64,000 nt of DNA from Gigantopelta aegis (Eukaryota > Mollusca > Gastropoda > Neomphalida > Peltospiridae), in contig NC_054708.1 of assembly GCF_016097555.1 (NCBI RefSeq), positions 2,318,558 through 2,382,557 on the forward strand. The letters run 5' to 3'. The stretch's first letter is position 1. The number at the start of each line of letters is the position of its first letter. A program made the position numbers and the translations under genes. Below, one piece after another: positions 1 to 12,700 of the stretch. The notes beneath the pieces are model-generated. The model saw only the letters and a program-made list of their open reading frames with translations, was not told the DNA's origin and ran no database searches.

Positions 1-597
1 CTCTTCCTTGCACGGGTACTAAGAGTCCTGTAAACGGAATCGAGTCTATGCCCGAGTACTCGAGTACTCGTGGAGAACCCACTTGAACTTAGGAAATATG
101 ACTATGAATGTTTATTTATTTTTCCAGATATTTTACAGCTGCAAGTCGACAGCTCCAGATGATGAAGATTTCAGTCCCGCAAAATCGAAATGGTGGAAAT
201 AATTCATAAAACAATACCGGTTGAATTTTATAACGATATCGTCAAAACATTTCTTGACACATTCAGTGTTGGTTCTGAAGATTTGTGTGTTATCAGAATT
301 ATCAGGGATTCCTAGATATGTGAGCTGTTTAAAAGAATGAAAGTTTTATTGTATTCGTAACTGTCATGTTCAAATTAAAAAATGAATGATCTACAATGTT
401 ATCCATATGTTGTGTATTAATTGTGCAGCCTATTATAATTTCTTTTATATGTTTCAGTAGTAATTAGTGAAACTACATATTCATATCAGGCCTATATTTA
501 CTGAATTAGAAAAGAAAAAAGTTTGGAAAAAATATGCGAGCAAAGTACTTGAAAGACGTCGTTGGACTGACCATTGATTTTGGTTCTTATAAATGTA
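1..597. other. No gene seen; short palindromic CGAGTACT motif
   Basis: Downstream flank of the lactamase gene. CGAGTACTCGAGTACTCG at 56-73 is a palindrome; a related palindrome (CACGAGTCCAA and its complement) lies at 32434-32459. Nothing else recognised. Confidence 0.4.
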
Positions 598-697
598 AAG
601 TTAGTTTTCTTTAACGACACCACTAGAGCACATTGATTTATTAATCATTGGCTATTGGATGTCAAACATTTGGTAATATTTACATATTATAGTCTTT
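598..697 (-). mobile_element. SINE type A, tail half
   Basis: Reverse copy of the mollusc SINE tail: TTTAACGACACCACTAGAGC, then the TCGGCTATTGGATGTC-like core (here TTGGCTATTGGATGTC). It resumes at 1039 after the inserted element at 698-1038. Confidence 0.7.
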
Positions 698-1038
698 GGC
701 CCGCTTTCCATGAACACGATTTCGCGCGCGTTTCCGTGGGCGAGTTTATCGACTAGCGGTGACGCCATAACGTGAAGCATTTACTTTTGGCTTAAAATAC
801 ACGTTGACAACGTCACATTTTGTAAAGTGACCTGCTTGAAAAAACGTACATATGGCCCCGGTCTTATAAATCTTAAAGTCTAGACTTTAACGTCATGGCA
901 ACGCCATTCAAATAGCATTACCTTAAAGTATGGACTTTATTAAAGTCTAGACTAAGTTTTATAAGCACGAGTTACGGAAAAGCATAATAGGCCTACTGCG
1001 CATGATAAATCGCACGCGGAATTAATGGAAAGCTGGCC
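698..1038. mobile_element. MITE with GGCCMGCTTTCCAT termini
   Basis: 341-bp insertion inside a SINE. Left end GGCCCGCTTTCCATGAAC, right end reverse complement GGCCAGCTTTCCATTAAT: 13 of the first 14 bases agree. Internally it contains partly palindromic AAAGTCTAGACTTT blocks; a related AAAGTCTGGACTTT piece occurs near 4065. Flanking trinucleotides are TTT and TTA, so the target duplication is unclear. No coding capacity. Confidence 0.6.
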
Positions 1039-1165
1039 TTATAGAGAAAACCCGCTACATTTTTCCATTAGTAACAAGGGATCTTTTATATGGACCATTC
1101 CACAGACAGGATGGCACATACCACGACCTTTAATGCACTGGCTAGAATGAGAAATAGCCCAATGG
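1039..1165 (-). mobile_element. SINE type A, body half
   Basis: Continues the SINE at 598: AGAAAACCCGCTACATTTTT, GGGATCTTTTATATGGACCA and the AAATAGCCCAATGGG stretch. The tRNA-like head is missing and replaced by the repeat at 1166. Confidence 0.65.
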
Positions 1166-1375
1166 GTACCACAACAATGACTGCGATCAGGTGAAAAGGT
1201 GCATTATACATTTCAATGTGTTAAAAGTGTAAAATGAGGTAGCACTGTTATTGAGTTGTACATGTTGTTGAAGTACCACAACAATGACTGCGATCAGGTG
1301 AAAAGGTGCATTATACATGTTGTTGAAGTACCACAACAATGACTGCGATCAGGTGAAAAGGTGCATTATACATAT
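1166..1375 (+). repeat. Three copies of an about 46-bp repeat
   Basis: Copies beginning GTACCACAACAATGACTGCG at about 1166, 1272 and 1328, each ending GTGAAAAGGTGCATTATACA. The first is fused to the SINE remnant. Confidence 0.75.
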
Positions 1376-1941
1376 AATGTTGGCTCCTGTTCCAATTAAT
1401 TAGTTGCTCATGGAGACGGTCAGGTTAAAATAATCTCACACTTTGATGGTGTTTTGTTTTTAAATTATATTGTTACACAGAACAAAAAGTAGTCAATAAT
1501 AAACAAGTTTACAATAAAGATTCAAATAATTTATTAAACCTGTATACTGTAAATAAAAATATAAAATTGAAGAAATAAATAAAAATTACATATCCTTTGT
1601 AACAATCATTGTGTATAATTTCTTGCAAACTATAAAAACTGCATAATTAGTGCATACAACAAACACATCACAAAAACACGAATACATCTAGTACCTACAA
1701 ATATTTGTAGAAAATTAAAATTTTAAAATAATATAGAACCAAGGAGGAAAAGAAAGTAACTCCTTTAAAAAGCAATAAATAAGCAATACTCTTTCTACCT
1801 AACACTGTAATACATGTAACATTATGTATTTCTTAAACTGATGAACAATATAACTTGTGAGAAATCAAATGAGAACATTATGTGACAAATCTTGGTTGAC
1901 AATGCTCTTTGTACTTTTGTCTCTGGGGCGGATTATGCTTT
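1376..1941. other. AT-rich, nothing recognised
   Basis: Long A/T stretches without splice-supported coding potential or repeat homology that I can recognise. Confidence 0.4.
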
Positions 1942-2073
1942 GGGTGGGGAGGGGGGGGGGGGGGGTCCAAAACAATATGTAAATGTTTATAATTTAAATT
2001 ATAAATTTTACGTGGACATCAATTTAGATCTACGTGGTGGGTTTTTTTTTTTAGCTGGGTGGGGGGGGGGGGG
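1942..2073 (+). repeat. Poly-G tracts
   Basis: GGG-TGGGGA followed by 15 G at 1951-1965, and a second run of 12 or more G at 2060-2073. Possible G-quadruplex formers or slippage products. An open frame across them is low-complexity and not a gene. Confidence 0.7.
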
Positions 2074-2192
2074 TTCGTGCAACTGGGAAACCAACCCCCC
2101 ATACTGCGCCCCTGTGTCTTATCGAGCAATTAGCGTCATTAGTATAGTTAGCAATAAATGCCACATAATGTAGGTGTTTATTTCATTGCTGA

Positions 2193-2273
2193 TGATGACA
2201 AGTCCATGTGATTGACGACAAGTCCATGTGATTGACGACAAGTCCATGTGATTGATGACAAGTCCATGTGATT
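2193..2273 (+). repeat. 20-bp tandem repeat, 4 copies
   Basis: Unit GACAAGTCCATGTGATTGAC repeated four times. Confidence 0.85.
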
Positions 2274-2999
2274 GACCTACATCTGATTTAAATAAACAGG
2301 CAATCAAAATAACAAATCTGTTATCAAATGTGTAAATGTACAAAGCGAAAAATCACATGAACTTTAGTTCCCAGTCGGTAATTGCACCAAAATGATGAGA
2401 TTGTTTGCATCTATTATATTTGTAAATCGTAGACAATATCGTAAAATGGTTTTTGAATATTTTGAAAGTCTCCAGATGTCCTCAAAAACAGAGTCAAAGG
2501 AAAACGCTTTTGTGAAGAGATCACTGTTACCTTTAATGAACATTCAAAGATCTATATATATGAAAATTATAATATATACTTCAGGTGTTTATATGATCAA
2601 GTCAGGTTGATTTCTTACTGCTAGTATTCAGTGATGTGAAATTACCAACAGAAGTATGTCAAATTAGACACGTTTGCTAGAAAAGTGGTTTCTTTGCAAA
2701 AACAAAACCCCCAAACCCACCGTTATTTATCAATACGAAATTAGGAATTGTCATTTATAATCTAATAATTAAATTTCCGTTACATTTATTACAATTTAAT
2801 ATCATCCACTGGTCCAGCTGTAGCAACAAGTTTGTTCATATCTCGGTGAAAATAAAAATAACATTATATCTGATGACGTCTCTTTATGCTGGTAGTTTGT
2901 CTTACTGAGCGTTATTGTTTAAAAACCAAACAATAATTCAAAATAAAATATGCACTTTTAGTGTCATTATTGGTAAGTATGTTTGAAATGTAAATAAGT
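2274..2999. other. Nothing recognised
   Basis: AT-rich 3' flank of the lactamase gene. Open frames of about 70 residues here are short, unsupported and without motifs. Confidence 0.4.
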
Positions 3000-3146
3000 A
3001 TTGTCTGTTATTTCTTTTACATTCATTGAAGTATGAACAAAACAACTTGTCCACAAACGTCTGTGAGAACAGCTTCGCCGATTCACAGTTTGGAGATGAT
3101 TTATTTTTTTCATACCCTGATGAATGTAAAAGAAATAACAGACAAT
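3000..3146. repeat. Inverted repeat, 27-bp perfect arms
   Basis: Arms 3000-3026 (ATTGTCTGTTATTTCTTTTA...) and 3120-3146 are exact complements, and pairing continues imperfectly inward. Loop about 93 bp. Confidence 0.85.
3100..3105 (-). terminator. Candidate AATAAA poly(A) signal
   Basis: AATAAA on the minus strand, 467 nt past the stop codon and inside the loop of the 3000-3146 inverted repeat. If used, the 22-bp ACTGGCCAGT array would lie in the 3' UTR. AATAAA is common in AT-rich DNA. Confidence 0.25.
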
Positions 3147-3164
3147 CCTTACATATTGGTGCAT

Positions 3165-3550
3165 CGTCACTGGCCAGTGTTAACATCATCACTGGCCAGT
3201 GGTAACATCGTCACTGGCCAGTACTAACATCGTCACTGGCCAGTCCTAACATCGTCACTGGCCAGTGCTAACATCGTCACTGGCCAGTGCTAACATCGTC
3301 ACTGGCCAGTCCTAACATCGTCACTGGCCAGTGTTAACATCGTCACTGGCCAGTCCTAACATCGTCACTGGCCAGTGTTAACATCGTCACTGGCCAGTCC
3401 TAACTAGCCAGTGGTAACATCGCCACTGGCCAGTACTAACATCGTCACTGGCCAGTGGTAACATCACCACTGGCCAGTGCTAGCACTGTCACTAGCCAGT
3501 GGTAACATCGCCACTGGCCAGTGCTAACATCGTCACTGGCCAGTGCTGTC
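3165..3550 (+). repeat. 22-bp minisatellite with ACTGGCCAGT palindrome
   Basis: About 17 units of CATCGTCACTGGCCAGTGCT plus AA; the 10-bp palindrome ACTGGCCAGT recurs in nearly every unit. It ends about 20 bp short of the lactamase stop codon. Confidence 0.9.
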
Positions 3551-3572
3551 TCATAGGATGTAAGTATCAGGA

Positions 3573-3758
3573 TTACTGTTTGGAAAGATAATCATCGAGA
3601 CAGTCGTACACTAGTTCATACAAGTCGATAAACCTTGGATCGTTGCAGAGCCCAAAGGATTCCAGGTAGTTGGAGATGTAAGCCAGCGACAGTTTGTTGT
3701 AAGGATCAGCCAGAGCTGCTTGTCCTCCATAGCCTCCATGTCCAAACATCACGCTCCC
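3573..3758 (-). CDS. Exon 8: C-terminal exon and stop
   Basis: Encodes residues 367-427 and TAA. Starts GSVMFGHGGYGGQAALADP; FGHGGYGG is the C-terminal active-site loop. Acceptor CTTTGCAG at 3766-3759. Three further copies of this acceptor plus the start of the exon lie upstream at 70-bp steps. Confidence 0.9.
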   Translation of the reverse strand, partial: GSVMFGHGGYGGQAALADPYNKLSLAYISNYLESFGLCNDPRFIDLYELVYDCLDDYLSKQ

Positions 3759-6700
3759 CTGCAAAGAAACGGAAGACAACACAAGAATAGCAGAACTCGA
3801 AGCCACCGTGTTTAAACATCACGCTCCCCTGCAAAGAAACGGAAGACAACACAAGAGTAGCAGAACTCGAAGCCACCGTGTTTAAACATCACGCTCCCCT
3901 GCCAACAAACGGAAGACAACACAAGAATAGCAGAACTCGAAGCCACCGTGTTTAAACATCACGCTCCCCTGCAAACAAACGGAAGACAACACAAGAATAG
4001 CAGAACTCGAACTGAACGATGGCACTAACGGCAATTGCACTTTTATGCTGCTGGACTTTATTAAAGTCTGGACTTTAAGTTTTATAAGCATGGGCCCTGG
4101 TGTACATTGTCTGCCAGTATTTAACATTTGTCCATCTGAAATATGTCTACATACAACAAGAAAACCTTTCAATCACATTTAGTTGCTGCAAAAGTCACTT
4201 TAAAAAAAATTGCCGTAGGCTCAAAGTTGTTGTTGGTGAGCCGTTTCACCCACAGTAGTTGAAAAAAACCCAAAATGATGTGGGTGAGAAATTATTACGT
4301 TCGAGCCCTGGAATAGTGAACTGACATCATCCCAGGATAGTGATGGTGATCAGGATAGTATATTATATACAAGCATCTTTCATGCCTGTAGAAACTGGGG
4401 GAGGGGAACAAGATACCTGTGCCCCCACCTGATGACACCAAATTATTTGTTATATGCAAATACAAATAACAGTCAACAATAATTAGTTTTTTGGTAATGT
4501 TTTTGTTTTGCTGGGAAATAGTATTTGAAGCTATCCAAAAATAAAACTAATGCTTGTGAACTCCTCAGTGACCACTTTAACTATTCCTATAGGCACTGGG
4601 TTTCGCTGTGCATACTGTAAGCAAAACAGTTGCTACCACAATTTCTTTACATTCTGATGTTCAGATCTTCCTGTACATTATTCTCCAAATTATATTAACC
4701 GAACATTTAAGAAAAGTAAAATCATGTTGATTTACAAGCAGTATCTGTTAGAAAACAGCATTATTTTAATAGTTACACATCCTGGTGACTCCAGAAATAA
4801 AGAGTTATCGTGGGTTCAGTAAGTATTAAACCATGTACATTTCCTATATTAAATGATACTAAAATACAACATGGCACTGGGACTGTCCCCTAGTACAAGT
4901 AGCTTAATATATACAAATGCTTAGACCTAAACATTTCTACAGAAGGTGAGTAGAATGTGCAACAACACTAATTAATATCATTAACAATATATATTAAACA
5001 TTTCTACAGAAGGTGAGTAGAATGTGCAACAACACTAATTAATATCATTAACAATATATACTAAAGTTAAGCAACAACTAGTGACATAGGTAAATGAAGT
5101 ATTATTCACCACCCAGTATGTATACCCAAACATGGCATTCAGGGTTTCTGCCAGAGGGTACGAATAGGTAAAAATATGTACCTTAAAATGTAGGAAATTA
5201 ATGGACATATGTTTAGATATATTTTAAAAGATTATTGTAAAAGAACTGCTGTTGAAATGATGACGTAGTAGGGCCACTTATCGTCTGTCTTGTTATTATT
5301 GTAAAAGAACTGCTGTTGAAATGATGACGTAGTAGGGCCACTTATCATCTGTCTTGTTATTATTGTAAAAGAACTGCTGTTGAAATGATGACCTAGTAGG
5401 GCCACTTATCATCTGTCTTGTTTTTATTGTAAAAGAACTGCTGTTGAAATGATGACGTAGTAGGGCCACTTATCATCTGTCTTGTTATTATTGTAAAAGA
5501 ACTGCTGTTGAAATGATGACCTAGTAGGGCCACTTATCATCTGTCTTGTTATTATTGTAGAAGAACTGCTGTTGAAATGATGACCTAGTAGGGCCACTTA
5601 TCATCTGTCTTGTTTTTATTGTAAAAGAACTGCTGTTGAAATGATGACGTAGTAGGGCCACTTATCATCTGTCTTGTTATTATTGTAAAAGAACTGCTGT
5701 TGAAATGATGACGTAGTAGGGCCACTTATCATCTGTCTTGTTATTATTGTAAAAGAACTGCTGTTGAAATGATGACGTAGTAGGGCCACTTATCATCTGT
5801 CTTGTTATTATTGTAAAAGAACTGCTGTTGAAATGATGACCTAGTAGGGCCACTTATCATCTGTCTTGTTTTTATTGTAAAAGAACTGCTGTTGAAATGA
5901 TGACGTAGTAGGGCCACTTATCATCTGTCTTGTTATTATTGTAGAAGAACTGCTGTTGAAATGATGACGTAGTAGGGCCACTTATCATCTGTCTTGTTAT
6001 TATTGTAGAAGAACTGCTGTTGAAATGATGACCTAGTAGGGCCACTTATCATCTGTCTTGTTTTTATTGTAAAAGAACTGCTGTTGAAATGATGACGTAG
6101 TAGGGCCACTTATCATCTGTCTTGTTATTATTGTAAAAGAACTGCTGTTGAAATGATGACCTAGTAGGGCCACTTATCATCTGTCTTGTTTTTATTGTAA
6201 AAGAACTGCTGTTGAAATGATGACGTAGTAGGGCCACTTATCATCTGTCTTGTTATTATTGTAAAAGAACTGCTGTTGAAATGATGACCTAGTAGGGCCA
6301 CTTATCATCTGTCTTGTTATTATTGTAAAAGAACTGCTGTTGAAATGATGACGTAGTAGGGCCACTTATCATCTGTCTTGTTATTATTGTAAAAGAACTG
6401 CTGTTGAAATGATGACCTAGTAGGGCCACTTATCATCTGTCTTGTTATTATTGTAAAAGAACTGCTGTTGAAATGATGACGTAGTAGGGCCACTTATCAT
6501 CTGTCTTGTTTTTATTGTAAAAGAACTGCTGTTGAAATGATGACGTAGTAGGGCCACTTATCATCTGTCTTGTTATTATTGTAAAAGAACTGCTGTTGAA
6601 ATGATGACCTAGTAGGGCCACTTATCATCTGTCTTGTTATTATTGTAAAAGAACTGCTGTTGAAATGATGACGTAGTAGGGCCACTTATCATCTGTCTTG

Positions 6701-9700
6701 TTATTATTGTAAAAGAACTGCTGTTGAAATGATGACGTAGTAGGGCCACTTATCATCTGTCTTGTTTTTATTGTAAAAGAACTGCTGTTGAAATGATGAC
6801 GTAGTAGGGCCACTTATCATCTGTCTTGTTATTATTGTAAAAGAACTGCTGTTGAAATGATGACCTAGTAGGGCCACTTATCGTCTGTCTTGTTATTATT
6901 GTAAAAGAACTGCTGTTGAAATGATGACCTAGTAGGGCCACTTATCGTCTGTCTTGTTTTTATTGTAAAAGAACTGCTGTTGAAATGATGACGTAGTAGG
7001 GCCACTTATCATCTGTCTTGTTATTATTGTAAAAGAACTGCTGTTGAAATGATGACGTAGTAGGGCCACTTATCATCTGTCTTGTTATTATTGTAAAAGA
7101 ACTGCTGTTGAAATGATGACCTAGTAGGGCCACTTATCATCTGTCTTGTTTTTATTGTAAAAGAACTGCTGTTGAAATGATGACGTAGTAGGGCCACTTA
7201 TCATCTGTCTTGTTATTATTGTAAAAGAACTGCTGTTGAAATGATGACGTAGTAGGGCCACTTATCATCTGTCTTGTTATTATTGTAAAAGAACTGCTGT
7301 TGAAATGATGACCTAGTAGGGCCACTTATCATCTGTCTTGTTTTTATTGTAAAAGAACTGCTGTTGAAATGATGACGTAGTAGGGCCACTTATCATCTGT
7401 CTTGTTATTATTGTAGAAGAACTGCTGTTGAAATGATGACGTAGTAGGGCCACTTATCATCTGTCTTGTTATTATTGTAGAAGAACTGCTGTTGAAATGA
7501 TGACCTAGTAGGGCCACTTATCATCTGTCTTGTTTTTATTGTAAAAGAACTGCTGTTGAAATGATGACGTAGTAGGGCCACTTATCATCTGTCTTGTTAT
7601 TATTGTAAAAGAACTGCTGTTGAAATGATGACCTAGTAGGGCCACTTATCATCTGTCTTGTTTTTATTGTAAAAGAACTGCTGTTGAAATGATGACGTAG
7701 TAGGGCCACTTATCATCTGTCTTGTTATTATTGTAAAAGAACTGCTGTTGAAATGATGACCTAGTAGGGCCACTTATCATCTGTCTTGTTATTATTGTAA
7801 AAGAACTGCTGTTGAAATGATGACGTAGTAGGGCCACTTATCATCTGTCTTGTTATTATTGTAAAAGAACTGCTGTTGAAATGATGACCTAGTAGGGCCA
7901 CTTATCATCTGTCTTGTTATTATTGTAAAAGAACTGCTGTTGAAATGATGACGTAGTAGGGCCACTTATCATCTGTCTTGTTTTTATTGTAAAAGAACTG
8001 CTGTTGAAATGATGACGTAGTAGGGCCACTTATCATCTGTCTTGTTATTATTGTAAAAGAACTGCTGTTGAAATGATGACCTAGTAGGGCCACTTATCAT
8101 CTGTCTTGTTATTATTGTAAAAGAACTGCTGTTGAAATGATGACGTAGTAGGGCCACTTATCATCTGTCTTGTTATTATTGTAAAAGAACTGCTGTTGAA
8201 ATGATGACGTAGTAGGGCCACTTATCATCTGTCTTGTTTTTATTGTAAAAGAACTGCTGTTGAAATGATGACGTAGTAGGGCCACTTATCATCTGTCTTG
8301 TTATTATTGTAAAAGAACTGCTGTTGAAATGATGACCTAGTAGGGCCACTTATCGTCTGTCTTGTTATTATTGTAAAAGAACTGCTGTTGAAATGATGAC
8401 CTAGTAGGGCCACTTATCGTCTGTCTTGTTTTTATTGTAAAAGAACTGCTGTTGAAATGATGACGTAGTAGGGCCACTTATCATCTGTCTTGTTATTATT
8501 GTAAAAGAACTGCTGTTGAAATGATGACGTAGTAGGGCCACTTATCATCTGTCTTGTTATTATTGTAAAAGAACTGCTGTTGAAATGATGACCTAGTAGG
8601 GCCACTTATCATCTGTCTTGTTTTTATTGTAAAAGAACTGCTGTTGAAATGATGACGTAGTAGGGCCACTTATCATCTGTCTTGTTATTATTGTAAAAGA
8701 ACTGCTGTTGAAATGATGACGTAGTAGGGCCACTTATCATCTGTCTTGTTTTTATTGTAAAAGAACTGCTGTTGAAATGATGACGTAGTAGGGCCACTTA
8801 TCATCTGTCTTGTTATTATTGTAAAAGAACTGCTGTTGAAATGATGACGTAGTAGGGCCACTTATCATCTGTCTTGTTTTTATTGTAAAAGAACTGCTGT
8901 TGAAATGATGACGTAGTAGGGCCACTTATCATCTGTCTTGTTATTATTGTAAAAGAACTGCTGTTGAAATGATGACGTAGTAGGGCCACTTATCATCTGT
9001 CTTGTTTTTATTGTAAAAGAACTGCTGTTGAAATGATGACGTAGTAGGGCCACTTATCATCTGTCTTGTTATTATTGTAAAAGAACTGCTGTTGAAATGA
9101 TGACGTAGTAGGGCCACTTATCATCTGTCTTGTTTTTATTGTAAAAGAACTGCTGTTGAAATGATGACGTAGTAGGGCCACTTATCATCTGTCTTGTTAT
9201 TATTGTAAAAGAACTGCTGTTGAAATGATGACGTAGTAGGGCCACTTATCATCTGTCTTGTTTTTATTGTAAAAGAACTGCTGTTGAAATGATGACCTAG
9301 TAGGGCCACTTATCATCTGTCTTGTTATTATTGTAAAAGAACTGCTGTTGAAATGATGACGTAGTAGGGCCACTTATCATCTGTCTTGTTTTTATTGCGT
9401 ACACTCAGAGTATTTCTCACAGAAAGCCGGACATTGTCCATGCTATGGGTTGTATTAGAGGTATATGTCAGATGACTATGTGTTAGAATCACCAAATGTT
9501 AAGACATCCAATAGCCAATGATTAATAAATCAATGTACTTCAGAGGTGTTGTCAAACAAAACAATTCTAACCAGAACAGTGTCTTTAAAGGACATTTAAA
9601 GATTTCACTAGTATGCTCATCGGTACAATGGACACCACACAGACAACACAAACCAGATATTTTTTTTACGTTAACCTAATGGCTGACTCATACTTACTCT

Positions 9701-12700
9701 TGAATTATTTAGCACCATGAGTCCACGAGCATAGGTCATATTTGTGAGTAGGACGAGATCTTTTCCTCTAGTCAAGGGAGTTAACACCTTCTTCATGGTT
9801 TCTGCAGACAGCAGTTGCTTCCCTTTGCTGGAGCCACCCATAGCGACAAAGCTGTAGAGTTTTGCCAGAGATCGTGCATTGCCGAGTCCCATGAATGACG
9901 GAATTCCAGATGCTTGTACATCTGCACGGTTCATAAAAGACGTCTGCAAATGAATCTTTACACTTATACTATCATTTAATCATTACTTGTATACTATCAT
10001 ATTATCATTACCAGACCTGTCAACCTTTAGTCAAGAGAAAGCAGGAGGTGTGTGTTGAAAAAGCAGGAGATTTGGTAATTTAACACAATTTAACCCAAAA
10101 TCGCAAAATTAAAAAAAAAATATATTACAATAAGTTATATAATATCATATATACTTGTTAACCTTAGATCTTGGCATTTAACAAAAAAAAGTTTAAAGTT
10201 TAAATATTATTATGATTTAATACTTTTTTTTTTTTTTAAATAACTCTTTTATGCAAAAATTTTAAGAACACGAACAAGAAATAAAAAAATTAATTAGTAC
10301 ATTTACGGTATTACACTTACACAGCCTTACAGGTTACGTTACATCATCATTTGTGGTTAGTGTAGCTAAGTACCTAAGACAAATTTATATAAATCTTATA
10401 AATTAATATTCATTTTTAACTATTATGAGGAACGGTGGCGTGGTACTTATTTAAAATCATCATAATGATGCAATAAATATTGTATTTCTATTAATCATAA
10501 GTAAAACCTCATTACGGACATCGTGTGAAATTTACCAGAATTATACCCATTTCCGTGAGTAACTTTATGTCAAACACATTTATTAATTGTACAAAAATAA
10601 TCTCTTGAAGTGTACCCTTGTTACCAACATTTTACTGCGCAAACATACAAAATTAACTGACACAAGTATGTTTATATAGCTAATTGGTCTTTTCGTTGTC
10701 TTGCTGTGTCATGTGATTTTAACATGCATCGTGTGTATCGTCGCTGTCAACTCTGGGCCAGAGTCTGGCACTTCAGATTCGTCAGTTGCATTATGTAATC
10801 TAGTGGGAAGACATTTTACAATTCAGAGGCGTTATTAGGATTAAATTGGATAGTTATATATATGGCAACACTGAATGGCAATACACAGCCTGTTGAATTA
10901 TCGGCAACACGCTTCATAGCCATTACAATGACAACAAACATTATAATAACACGTCATTTTATAAACTCCATGTGCTTTTTTAACAATATAAATATCCCAC
11001 AAGTCCTACTTCGGCAAAGGTTAAACGGTCGGGACAATTCGGCCTGTTACATTCTCGGAAACCGAAAGTAGTCGACATTTTCCGAATGAGAATGAGTTAC
11101 TTCCCGTATGTTGTTTTGACAAAACGGGATCGATTGTTTTTTTATGCTTACAAAAATGTCATTTAACAGGAGAAATTGTCTCCTGCGCAGAAGGAAGGAG
11201 ATTTGATCAAATACCGGGAGACTCCCGTGGAATCCGGGAGGGTTGACAGGTCTGCATTACTTGTATACTAACATTTAATCATTGCTGGTATACTAACAAT
11301 TAATCATTACCTGTATACTAATATTTAATCATTTCCGATATTCTAACATTTAATCATTACTGGTATACTAATATTATTCATTACCGGTATACTAACATTT
11401 AACCATTAATGGTATACTAACGGTTAAAGCTGAAATCTGGGATATATTTTTATTATTTAATAATTTAGAACAAATTATTCACATTAATATTTGTTACAGC
11501 TGCATGCAATTCTTCATCAAATCTAGGTCACCAACAAATGTATTATTCCCCATTTTACTGTGTTGGTTCATTTGAAATCCCCCAGCCTACACCCCTGAAA
11601 GTCATCCTACCTCCTCTTTAAGGACCATCATAGACCTACGCCCCTGAAAGCCATCCTACCTCCTCTTTAAGGACCATCATAGACTTGGCAGTGAGTGAAT
11701 CTGGGTACATGAGTAAAGTAGAAAATATCCGGAATGAAGTTGGTGACGTCAGGGTCTTGAGAAGAATCTGAGACAGAGACAGGAAGTTGCCCCGCGCCAC
11801 TCGCCAGTGTTGCTCCCTGGGTAAGCCGATATGGAAGTCAATACCTGAAACAAGAGAAACAAACAAAAACAGAAAACTAAAATCAGAGATTAGCTGAGTG
11901 TAACCTGAGGCCATCTTAGAACCTGTTCTTAGCTGAGAGTAAACTGAGGCCATCTTAGAGCCTGTTCTTCGCTGAGTGTAACCTGAGGCCATCTTAGAAC
12001 CTGTTCTTAGCTGAGAGTAGCCTGAGGCCATCTTAGAACCTGTTCTTAGCTGTGTAACCTGAGGCCACCTTAGAACCTGTTCTTAGCTGAGAGTAACCTG
12101 CGGCCATCTTAGAACCTCTTCTTAGCTGAGAGTAACTTGGGGCCAGCAATGGGTTGGTCAATAGTCATTTACCAACACAGCAACGGGTTGGTCAATAGTC
12201 ATTTACCAACACAGCAACGGGTTGGTCAATAGTCATTTACCAACACAGCAACGGGTTGGTCTATAGTCATTTACCAACACAGCAACGGGCTGGTCTATAG
12301 ACATTTAAAAACACAGCAATGGGCTGGTCAATAGTCATTTACCAACACAGCAATGGGCTGGTCAGTAGTCATTTACCAACACAGCAACGGACTGGTCAAT
12401 AGACATTTACCAACACAGCAATGGGCTGGTCAATAGACATTTACCAACACAGCAATGGGCTTGTCTGTAGTCATTTACCAACACAGCAATGGGCTTGTCT
12501 ATAGTCATTTACCAACACAGCAACGGGCTGGTCTATAGTCATTTACCAACACAGCAATGGGCTGGTCAATAGTCATTTACCAACACAGCAATGGGCTTGT
12601 CTGTAGTCATTTACCAACACAGCAACGGGCTGGTCAATGGTCATTTTAAAAACATTATATTCACTATTTTTATTGTATTATTATAGTGGAAAAAATGGAA

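Noticed and set aside
1892..2173. 93-codon ORF
   Set aside because: Glycine runs come from poly-G tracts; no motif.
5231..9399. CRISPR array
   Set aside because: Repeats are contiguous without unique spacers and the genome is eukaryotic.
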